From contig CAXSBZ010000012.1 of NCBI GenBank assembly GCA_964236465.1, forward strand, positions 27,263 through 91,262: a stretch of 64,000 bases of DNA, in the 5' to 3' direction. The notes under the pieces are model-generated. The model made no database searches and was not told where the DNA came from. It saw only the letters and a list, made by a program, of their open reading frames with translations. Source of the stretch: Mucilaginibacter_A sp964236465 (GTDB lineage: Bacteria; Bacteroidota; Bacteroidia; Sphingobacteriales; Sphingobacteriaceae). Shown piece after piece: positions 1 to 7,781 of this stretch (position 1 is the first letter of the stretch; each line of letters opens with the position of its first letter). Made by a program: the position numbers and the translations under genes.

Positions 1-247
1 TACGCTGATAATGCAGTGCTTGATAAAAACCTTCCGTCCATTGCTGAAAAGTTGATTTTGATTCGATGATCAATGCGCCTTCTACATAACCATCTGCGCC
101 GTTTGCATCGCCTTCAATTTTAAATTTGTCTTTAAAAAGTTTTAGGAATAGCGGATATAAATAATGCTGACGTGATTTTTCGCCACTTGCGCTTTTTAAG
201 TATTCTTTCAGCTTTTCAAGTTCGTCGCCAAAGGTTTGTTTTGCCAT
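1..247 (-). CDS. 5' part of a DNA methylase/restriction-like protein (partial)
   Basis: The minus strand is open from an ATG at 245-247 to the window edge, giving about 82 residues that begin MAKQTFGDELEKLKEYL. The visible part contains YVEGALIIESKSTF followed by a GFYQALHYQ stretch. An acidic residue, a hydrophobic strand and then ExK is compatible with a PD-(D/E)XK nuclease-like fold, as found at the N-terminus of some Bacteroidota DNA methyltransferase or type IIG-like proteins. I recognise this by resemblance only. The catalytic methylase part, if present, lies outside the window, so the product is uncertain. The gene diverges from the peptidase gene at 666. Confidence 0.55.
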   Translation of the reverse strand, partial: MAKQTFGDELEKLKEYLKSASGEKSRQHYLYPLFLKLFKDKFKIEGDANGADGYVEGALIIESKSTFQQWTEGFYQALHYQR

Positions 248-665
248 AAAATTGTAGGCACAAGATAACAATAGTTAGGAAAATGTTATCCGCACATAGA
301 ATTACATTTTTTAAGAAAGTTAAAGCAGAAAAAAATCTGATAAACATGATTTACAATATTGCCCTTGGACACAAGGATTTTCAGTCCTTTACTCACTATA
401 ATCAATTACTTTCAATTACGTGCCCAACTGCTAACTTTTGACAAGTTGACAAAACCTAAATTTAGTCGATAAAAGAAGCATCGCTGTTTACAACTGTGAA
501 ATCACCAATCCTAATTAACAGTGATAGATTTAATAATATTATTCCTCTAACCTGCTCCTTTTCAGTGAAATCATGGTACCAATCCCCCTTTTGTAACTTT
601 TTTATTCTCCAACAAAATTCATCCCATAAAAACAGCATATTTAAATTTTAACGAAAGTTTGAACT
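248..665. other. Divergent intergenic region with two dispersed-motif copies
   Basis: This 418-base gap separates divergent genes and must hold both promoters. It carries gataaaagaagcat at 468-481, preceded by an AAATTTA tract, and ataaaaacagcat at 626-638, 28 bases before the peptidase start. A small stem, AGGA/TCCT, lies near 376-390. I see no tRNA, ORF or exact TAnnTTTG promoter; aaagtttg at 654-661 is one base off. Confidence 0.6.
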
Positions 666-3506
666 ATGCGAAAACTACTACTTCTCCCTTTTCTTTGTTT
701 TTTGTTTGATGCGGCATCGGCACAAACAATTGCTAAAAAACCTATAGACCATTCGGTTTATGATGGCTGGCAAAGTATCACCAATGAACGTATTAGCGAT
801 GATGGCAAATGGGTTTTGTATGTAGTGAAACCGCAGCAAGGCGATGCGGCTTTGGTAATTTCTACTGCTAAAAACAGTAATAAAATTGCTATTCCGAGAG
901 CGGATACAGCGCGCATTACAGCTGATTCCAAGTATGCCGCTTTTTTGATCCGGCCTTTTTATGCAGCTGTTCGTTTGGCACGGATCAAGAAGAAAAAACA
1001 GGATGAGTTTCCGAAAGATACTTTGGGTTTGATGCTGTTGGGGTCAAAGCAGATCACAAAAATACCGGCTGTCCGGTCATTCAAATTAGCCGAAAAAGCT
1101 TCTATAATTGCCTATCTCGCTTCAAGTGATACGTTGAAAAAACCGATTGCTTCAGACACAACTAAAAAATCAGTTGCACAAACCATTGCGCCGCCAACGC
1201 GTGAAGGTGCAGATCTCACTGTAAAACAATTGCTCAATAACAAGCAACAAACTTTTAAATATGTAACTGATTATCAATTGGATAAAAACGGAAAAATGCT
1301 GGTGTTTGCCGTTACGGCTCCGCGCAAAAGCAAAGATGTAAAATCAGGTTTGTATTTGTACGACATCGAAAAAGATGTGCTAAAAACAGTAAGCACCGGC
1401 CGCGGAAATTACCGGAACTCAACATTTGACGAAGCCGGAAAACAGTTGGCTTTTACGGCGGAGAAAAACCCGGAAAAAGCGCAGGTAAAACCATTTAAAC
1501 TGTATTATTACAACTCGACGAAAGATTCTGCAGAAGTGATTGCGGCACCAAACTCAGCAGGAATGCCGGAAAAGTGGGCGGTAAGCGGCGATGGCCGGGT
1601 TTATTTCAGTAAAAATGGCAGCAGGTTATTTTTCGGTACTGCACCGATCCCAAAACCTGCGGATACCACTTTGGTTGATTTTGAACATGCCAAGTTGGAC
1701 ATCTGGAATTATAAAGATGATTATTTGCAGCCGCAGCAACTGAATACGTTGCAGCGCGATCTGCGCCGGAATTATCTGGCGGTTATCATTCCTTCCGAAG
1801 AAAACCACAAAATGATCCAGCTGGCCAACAAATATGTGCAGGATGTTTCCCTTCCCGAAAACAATGATGCGCGTTATGCTTTGGGCATTACCGATACCGG
1901 CTCGCGCGTGCAGGCGCAGTGGGAAGGCGGCGGCAGCCAGGAAGCGTATTTGATCGATTTGAAAACCGGCGAATACAAGAAAATAAATTCCAGGTTGAAG
2001 GCGCGCTACCAGCTTTCGCCCGGCGGAAACTACGTGATCTGGTTTGACCCCAAAACACAAAACTGGTATAGCTATGCTGTTTTTACCGGTATAAAAATCG
2101 AATTGACCGCTTCAACCAAAACAAAAATGGGCCAGGAAGATAATGATGTGCCCGATTTGCCTACTGCTTACGGGGTTTCCGGCTGGACAGAAGGCGACAA
2201 AAACGTGCTGATTTATGACCGGTACGACATCTGGAACATTGACCCGGCAACCGGGACAGCGACAAATTTTACCAATGGTTTTGGCCGGCAAAATAAACTC
2301 GTTTTCCGGTATCCGATGCTGAGTGCGAACCGACGTTTCAATGCTGCCGGAAGCGATGAAGAGAAATACATCCCGACAAAAAAACCATTGATGTTGCTGG
2401 TTCAAAACGAAGAAAACAAGCAATGGGGATATTATAAAAAGGCTTTCGACAGTAAGAAAACACCTGAAAAAATCCTGATGGTCCCTTATAGTTTCAGCAC
2501 TCTGCAAAAAGCTAAAAACAGCAACGAGTACATCTACACCAAACAAAATTATGAGCATTCCCCGGATTTGTATGTTTCTGCTGATTTGAAAAAAGAAGTG
2601 AAATTGAGCGCAATCAATCCGCAGCAAAACGAATACAACTGGGGAACGGCAGAGTTGGTCAGCTGGACCACGCCGAAAGGTTATCCGTCTAAAGGGATTT
2701 TGTACAAGCCGGAAAATTTTGACCCGCAAAAAAAGTATCCGATGCTGGTTTATTTTTATGAGAAATTATCGGAAGGCTTGTACAGTTATGTGCCGCCCGC
2801 GCCAACGCCTTCGCGCTTGCCCATTTCGTTTTTTGTGAGTAATGGCTATCTGGTTTTTACGCCGGATATTAGTTACGAACGCGGGCAGCCAGGTGCTTCT
2901 GCCGTAGAATTTATCAATTCCGGTGTGGAAAACCTGAAGAAAAACGCTTGGGTGGATGCGGCACATATTGGTATTCAAGGACAAAGCTGGGGCGGCTATC
3001 AGGTAGCGTTTTTGATTACCCAAACCAATATGTATGCAGCGGCCTGGGCTGGTGCGCCGGTTGCCAACATGACTTCGGCTTACGGCGGTATCCGTTGGGA
3101 AAGCGGTAATTCTCGCGAAAGCCAGTACGAAAGAGGCCAAAGCCGGATCGGTGCCAACTTGTGGGACAGCACGGAATTGTATATCCGCAATTCGCCGCTG
3201 TTCCAATTGCCAAAAGTAAAAACGCCGGTGGTCATCATGTCAAACGATGCGGATGGTGCTGTGCCCTGGTATCAGGGAATTGAAATGTTTACCGCTTTGC
3301 GCCGCTTGAATAAACCCGTTTGGCTGCTGCAATACAATGGCGAAGCGCACAATTTGGTGCAGCGGCAAAACCGGAAAGACATTTCTATCCGCGAGCAGCA
3401 ATATTTTGATCACTTTTTAAAAGGGGCGCCAATGCCGGTTTGGATGGCCAGCGGCGTGCCAGCTGTGGATAAAGGGAAAGATTGGGGATTTGAATTGGTG
3501 AGGTAA
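666..3506 (+). CDS. S9 family (prolyl oligopeptidase-like) serine peptidase, secreted
   Basis: The 946-residue protein starts with a signal peptide (MRKLLLLPF...ASAQ, cleavage near residue 20), so it acts in the periplasm or at the cell surface. The N-terminal two thirds resemble the beta-propeller of dipeptidyl-peptidase IV and acylaminoacyl-peptidase relatives. The C-terminal third is an alpha/beta hydrolase. The nucleophile is Ser774 in GQSWGGYQ, the acid is Asp863 in NDADGAVPW, and the base is His895 in NGEAHNL. All three family positions are intact. The substrate is expected to be short peptides. The acyltransferase gene begins 20 bases downstream but has very different base composition, so co-regulation is doubtful. 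Confidence 0.9.
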   Translation: MRKLLLLPFLCFLFDAASAQTIAKKPIDHSVYDGWQSITNERISDDGKWVLYVVKPQQGDAALVISTAKNSNKIAIPRADTARITADSKYAAFLIRPFYAAVRLARIKKKKQDEFPKDTLGLMLLGSKQITKIPAVRSFKLAEKASIIAYLASSDTLKKPIASDTTKKSVAQTIAPPTREGADLTVKQLLNNKQQTFKYVTDYQLDKNGKMLVFAVTAPRKSKDVKSGLYLYDIEKDVLKTVSTGRGNYRNSTFDEAGKQLAFTAEKNPEKAQVKPFKLYYYNSTKDSAEVIAAPNSAGMPEKWAVSGDGRVYFSKNGSRLFFGTAPIPKPADTTLVDFEHAKLDIWNYKDDYLQPQQLNTLQRDLRRNYLAVIIPSEENHKMIQLANKYVQDVSLPENNDARYALGITDTGSRVQAQWEGGGSQEAYLIDLKTGEYKKINSRLKARYQLSPGGNYVIWFDPKTQNWYSYAVFTGIKIELTASTKTKMGQEDNDVPDLPTAYGVSGWTEGDKNVLIYDRYDIWNIDPATGTATNFTNGFGRQNKLVFRYPMLSANRRFNAAGSDEEKYIPTKKPLMLLVQNEENKQWGYYKKAFDSKKTPEKILMVPYSFSTLQKAKNSNEYIYTKQNYEHSPDLYVSADLKKEVKLSAINPQQNEYNWGTAELVSWTTPKGYPSKGILYKPENFDPQKKYPMLVYFYEKLSEGLYSYVPPAPTPSRLPISFFVSNGYLVFTPDISYERGQPGASAVEFINSGVENLKKNAWVDAAHIGIQGQSWGGYQVAFLITQTNMYAAAWAGAPVANMTSAYGGIRWESGNSRESQYERGQSRIGANLWDSTELYIRNSPLFQLPKVKTPVVIMSNDADGAVPWYQGIEMFTALRRLNKPVWLLQYNGEAHNLVQRQNRKDISIREQQYFDHFLKGAPMPVWMASGVPAVDKGKDWGFELVR

Positions 3507-3526
3507 AAGGTTTAGGGAAATGCATT

Positions 3527-4501
3527 ATGAAAAGAGATCAGTCAATTGATTTGATAAAAGGAATTTTAACAATTTCAATGATAATAGCTCATGTTATACA
3601 GTTTTTTTGTAAACCAAATCGATTTGCTCTTTTGATATCATCTTATATAAATCTAACTTCTTTCTCTGGTTTCTTATTTGTATTTGGATACGTTAATTAC
3701 ATTGCATATTTTGATAAAGAAGACTATAAATTATCTCAAAAAAAATTATTAAAAACAGCAATAAATATTTTAGTGATTTATTACTTGTCAGCTTTTCTAT
3801 TCCGCTTACTTGTTTCAAATAGCTTGATAAATAACGGACTTTATGGTATCCTCAAAATTTTATTATTGTGGGATTTACCAGGATACTCAGAATTCTTATT
3901 GTCCTTTTTTATTATTACCCTACTGTCGTTTGTATTTATAAATTACTTCAAAAAAATCCAAGTTAAGCATGGGTTATATCTAATTTTAATCTGTTTGCTT
4001 TCTACTTTTATACCTGCAACGTGGGTAACAATCAATCAGGTAGGATTGATAATTGGGTCATGTAAAATTTCAGCTTTTCCTATTGTCCCTTATTTTCCTT
4101 ATTTTTTATTAGGTATCCTATTTGCAAAGTTAAAGTTCAAATTCAATGTTCTTCACTTGTGTGTTGCTGCATTATGTTCATTATCATTGATCATATTTAT
4201 CTTTATCTTTAAAAAAGTCCCGAGCAGGTTTCCACCTAATATTTTTTGGATTTTAGGCCCTGCATTTTATTTGTACCTGTACTTTGCAGGCTCCAAACTA
4301 ATATATAAAATGTGGATTGGAAACTACATTTCATTTGTAGAAAAAATTGGAAATTCAACCTTATTTTATCTTATATTAAGCAATATTTTTATTTTTTCTA
4401 TAAGTACGAGAATCCTTAAGGATTTGAGTTTAACTTACTGTTTTTTACTTTCAAGCATTATATTGTTTTTTATATATAGGATGCAAAAGATTATAAAGTA
4501 A
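3527..4501 (+). CDS. Membrane acyltransferase, acyltransferase_3 family
   Basis: The 324-residue hydrophobic protein has about ten predicted membrane segments and begins with SIDLIKGILTISMIIAHVIQ. This matches the N-terminal pattern of family-3 integral membrane acyltransferases, in which a His in the first helix (here in AHVIQ) is thought to be catalytic. Such enzymes O-acetylate surface polysaccharides or lipids. The gene is clearly more AT-rich than the peptidase gene before it and is followed by two AT-rich glycosyltransferase genes, suggesting a transferred surface-glycan cluster. The acyl acceptor cannot be read from the sequence. Confidence 0.75.
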   Translation: MKRDQSIDLIKGILTISMIIAHVIQFFCKPNRFALLISSYINLTSFSGFLFVFGYVNYIAYFDKEDYKLSQKKLLKTAINILVIYYLSAFLFRLLVSNSLINNGLYGILKILLLWDLPGYSEFLLSFFIITLLSFVFINYFKKIQVKHGLYLILICLLSTFIPATWVTINQVGLIIGSCKISAFPIVPYFPYFLLGILFAKLKFKFNVLHLCVAALCSLSLIIFIFIFKKVPSRFPPNIFWILGPAFYLYLYFAGSKLIYKMWIGNYISFVEKIGNSTLFYLILSNIFIFSISTRILKDLSLTYCFLLSSIILFFIYRMQKIIK

Positions 4502-4847
4502 CCTGTAAGGTTTTTGTAAATGTACAATTAGGGCATTGTTAATATTGAGATTAAAATCCGCCTACTTCTTTTACAACCATAAACTTTGTTTTTATAATTG
4601 ATACTAACAAAGCAAAACTTAAAAACTTAAAATTATAGGTTTGTTCAATTTTAAAAAACATTCTTTTTTTATGACTATAAATTTTGATTTATCGTATAAA
4701 TTAAAAAAAAATGGCCTCCTTAATATTTTGGTTGCTGAAAGAAGCATGTAAAAAAACCTTTAATAAAATTTAAATGGCTTATAACTTATGTTTTTTTTTA
4801 ACTTCAATTTTTGATATTGAATACTTAAATTTAGCATAAAACTGTAT
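4502..4847. other. AT-rich intergenic region, nothing recognised
   Basis: This 346-base, strongly AT-rich gap contains no plausible ORF, RNA gene or exact copy of the dispersed motif. A degenerate version, ctgaaagaagcat, lies at about 4735-4748. A promoter for the two downstream glycosyltransferase genes is expected here, but no clear TAnnTTTG element stands out. Confidence 0.5.
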
Positions 4848-5714
4848 ATGAAAGCATCATTTGTTATAGTTAACTATAACCGAAGAGAAGATATATTACT
4901 AACTATCTCTAAAACAAAGGATATAATAAGGTACGACCCGGATAATTTTGAAATTATAATAGTTGATAATGCTTCTACCGATGGAAGTGGTGCCGCTATA
5001 AAAACTCAACACCCTGATGTTATTTTGCTTGAGAATAAAATAAATATTGGTGCACCAGCTTGGAATTTTGGCTTTGCCCGGGCAAAAGGAGAATACTTTA
5101 TAATTCTTGACGACGATAGCCAGATAGACGATGGCCTTGAGAAAGCATTTTTATACTTGGATAATCAACCGGAGGTAGGTGTACTTGCTTTAAATATTAC
5201 AGGAGGGGCATTTCAAACAAATAAATGGAATAACTTTGATGAATATGCAGGATTTATAGGCTGTGGAGCAATCTTAAGAAAAGAATTATATGAAAAAATA
5301 GGTGGTTATGCGGATTGGATTTTTCTATATACCAATGAATTTGAATATGCTATAAGATGTAAACAAGCAGGATATAAAATTATATTTTTTGCAGATTGTC
5401 ACGTTACCCACCGTACAAGTGCTATAAACAGAACATCAAAAAGGCTTATTACACTATCATTTAGAAATGAACTCGGTATTGTATATAAATATTTTCAAAA
5501 AAAGGATAGAACCCTTTACTTAACCAGGGTATTTTTAAATAATATAAAGTATATTTTCAAGCATGGTATCAAATCTATCCCCTGGTACTATAATGGTTGG
5601 AAAGAGTTTAACAAACTAAAAAAACAGATTCCATTTACACCTGTCAGCAATGAAATTCAAAACTTTTATAGTCGGTATTATCCATCAACCCAACCATTTC
5701 TAAAAATTATATAA
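4848..5714 (+). CDS. Family 2 glycosyltransferase (first of a tandem pair)
   Basis: The 288-residue GT-A fold protein starts MKASFVIVNYNRREDILLT, typical of rhamnosyltransferase-like GT2 enzymes. IIVDNASTDGSG provides nucleotide-sugar contacts and ILDDDSQID holds the metal-binding DxD-type acidic cluster. A later GCGAILRKELYEKIGGY...NEFEYAIR region matches the acceptor/catalytic part of the family. There is no signal peptide or membrane segment, so it is probably a cytoplasmic or membrane-associated enzyme building a surface glycan. It is closely similar to the next gene, 11 bases downstream, and the two are almost certainly co-transcribed. Donor and acceptor are unknown. Confidence 0.85.
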   Translation: MKASFVIVNYNRREDILLTISKTKDIIRYDPDNFEIIIVDNASTDGSGAAIKTQHPDVILLENKINIGAPAWNFGFARAKGEYFIILDDDSQIDDGLEKAFLYLDNQPEVGVLALNITGGAFQTNKWNNFDEYAGFIGCGAILRKELYEKIGGYADWIFLYTNEFEYAIRCKQAGYKIIFFADCHVTHRTSAINRTSKRLITLSFRNELGIVYKYFQKKDRTLYLTRVFLNNIKYIFKHGIKSIPWYYNGWKEFNKLKKQIPFTPVSNEIQNFYSRYYPSTQPFLKII

Positions 5715-5725
5715 TCAAACATTCA

Positions 5726-6610
5726 ATGAAAGCATCCTTTGTATTGGTAAATTATAACAGAAAAGACGAAGTGCTATTAACCATAGCTAAGTCTAAAGAA
5801 CTGATAAAAAACAACCCAACTGATTATGAAATTGTTATAGTAGATAACGCTTCTACCGATGGAAGTGCGGATGCAATAAAATTAACTTATCCGGACGTTG
5901 TATTAATTGAAAACAAAGTAAATACTGGTGCACCTGCCTGGAACCTGGGATTTGAAAAAGCAAAAGGAAATTATTTTATAATTATAGATGATGATAGCCA
6001 TATTGAGTCGGGTTTAGAAGAAGCTTTAATTTACTTGGATAACAACAAAGATGTAGGTGTTTTAGCACTTAATGTTGTAAGTGGCCCTTATACAAGTAAA
6101 ATGTGGGATTGGAAAGACGGACAAAACATCGTTGGTTTTATAGGTTGCGGGGCGATATTAAGACGTGAAACTTATGAGAAAGTAGGTGGTTATGCAGATT
6201 GGATGTTTCTATATGTTAATGAGTGGGAATATGGGCTTAGAGTTATAAACGCTGGATACCATGTACGTTTTTTTGCTAATAGTGTTGTCCAGCACAGGGC
6301 CAGTGCTGTTAACAGAACCAGCAAACGGTTCAGGGTTTTCGTTACTAAGCATGAATTAGGTATTGTTTATAAGCATTTCTCAGTTAACCGCGGAAAATAC
6401 CTGTTCAGGGTTATAATAAATAATTTAAAAAGTCTTAAAGACGGCCAGTTCAAGCATACATGGTGGAACGTTCTCGGGATGTTAGAATTTTTTAAAATGA
6501 AAAAAAGTTTAACGTATACACCTGTTTCTAAAGATGCTCAGGAATTTTTTGCGAAAACATATATCACCACTCAAAATTCTGCCTTTGGATTTTTATTTAA
6601 CAAAAAATAA
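5726..6610 (+). CDS. Family 2 glycosyltransferase (second of a tandem pair)
   Basis: The 294-residue protein parallels the preceding one throughout: it shares MKASFVLVNYNRK, IVDNASTDGSADAIK, IIDDDSHIESGLEEA, GFIGCGAILRRETYEKVGGYADW and a common C-terminal layout. Tandem duplication followed by divergence is the simplest explanation. The nucleotide-binding and acidic-cluster motifs are intact, so both copies are probably active and may add successive sugars. A copy of the dispersed motif lies 40 bases downstream (6650-6663) and runs into the stop codon of the convergent LD-carboxypeptidase remnant. Confidence 0.85.
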   Translation: MKASFVLVNYNRKDEVLLTIAKSKELIKNNPTDYEIVIVDNASTDGSADAIKLTYPDVVLIENKVNTGAPAWNLGFEKAKGNYFIIIDDDSHIESGLEEALIYLDNNKDVGVLALNVVSGPYTSKMWDWKDGQNIVGFIGCGAILRRETYEKVGGYADWMFLYVNEWEYGLRVINAGYHVRFFANSVVQHRASAVNRTSKRFRVFVTKHELGIVYKHFSVNRGKYLFRVIINNLKSLKDGQFKHTWWNVLGMLEFFKMKKSLTYTPVSKDAQEFFAKTYITTQNSAFGFLFNKK

Positions 6611-6662
6611 ACAGCCAGAAATCAAATATAGTTTCACCACTTTTAAGTCGATAAAAACAGCA

Positions 6663-7691
6663 TCAGCTTTCAATCAATTTTCCACCAATTGCATCAATTT
6701 CTAACGCATACTTCACCCCACATTTTAAAGCAAAATTATTTTTCTGATGCCCAACCGGGAAATCAAAGCAAACCGGATACTTGTATTCCTTTACTTTTTC
6801 TATTACAATTTCTTCAATTGTTTTTCCGAAATCATCATCCGGTTCATCCGGTTTGAGGTTGAAGCCACCAATAATTAATCCTTTCAAATGTTCCAACTTA
6901 CCGCTTCTTTTTAAGTTGTAAAACATCCGGTCGATATTGTACAATTGTTCGTGCGTGTCTTCTATGAATAAAATTTTATTTCTGGTGATTAGGTCGGACT
7001 TGCTCCCGGCCAAGGTTGTGATCAAACTTAAATTACCACCAACCAATTCGCCGCTTGCTTTTCCAAAACGGTTAAACTTGGATGCTGGCGAAGTATAACT
7101 CAGCTTCTCTCCCATCAAAGCTTTTTTGATAGATTCAATGGTTTTAACTTGGATGGGTTCTGCTAAATCCCAATCCGCAGGAAAACTATTGCACATTTTA
7201 GAATGTAAAGTTGCCACATGAAAATTACGGTTGATGTGGTTGTGCAAAACCGTAATATCACTAAAACCAATAATCCATTTCGGATTAAGTTTGAATTGTT
7301 GAAAATCCAATTGATCGATAATTCGAACCAAACCATAACCGCCACGAGCGCACATAATTGCTTTGATAGTTGGATTGTTTAGCATGTATTGCAAGTCAAT
7401 AAATCTCTCTTCATCTGTCCCGCCGAAAGTAAAGCTTCTTTTACCAACTGTTTTTCCAAGTTCGATTTTGAAGCCTCAGGTTTGCATCAGTTGTATCGCA
7501 GGTTGCACATCTTCCAACGAAATATAACCGGCCGGACAAGTGATGCCAATTGTATCTCCGGCTTGCAAGTAAGGCGGAATTTTGAGGTGATGATGTTTTG
7601 CTGAATAAATTGTATTGGCCCAGGAATCTGCAAAAGAAAACGTAAAAGTTGCGGGCAAAAGCGCGGATAGAAATTGTTTGCGATGCATCAT
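6663..7691 (-). pseudogene. LD-carboxypeptidase (peptidase S66) interrupted by an in-frame TGA
   Basis: Reading from ATG 7689-7691, the minus strand encodes a signal-peptide-like N-terminus and LQAGDTIGITCPAGY, the standard start of LD-carboxypeptidases. It stops at TGA 7476-7478 (codon 72) right after QLMQT. The same frame continues without another stop as GFKIELGKTVGKRSF and runs through ARGGYGLVR, IGFSDITVLH (nucleophile region), FIEDTHEQLYN (Glu) and FPVGHQKNN (His) to 6663. The family normally has Trp where TGA stands, so one TGG to TGA change would explain the break. The S66 enzyme trims murein tetrapeptides to tripeptides. Re-initiation at 7394 would give a 243-residue protein lacking the first strands. 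A sequencing error cannot be excluded. Confidence 0.8.
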
Positions 7692-7781
7692 AGTGCAGGT
7701 AAATTACAAAAGATTCGGTTCTGAAACGAAAAGTTGATAATTGCCGTTAATTTACATTCTAAAAGTTCCGTCCATACACAA

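Noticed and set aside
7476..7478. TGA as selenocysteine
   Set aside because: Family members have Trp here and no selenocysteine insertion element or need is apparent. A nonsense change is simpler.
7389..7604. Plus-strand ORF across the LD-carboxypeptidase break
   Set aside because: It is antisense to the conserved S66 coding frame and has no family features.
7734..7781. Upstream start for the GH92 gene
   Set aside because: The extra 16 residues precede and disrupt an otherwise standard signal peptide beginning at 7782.
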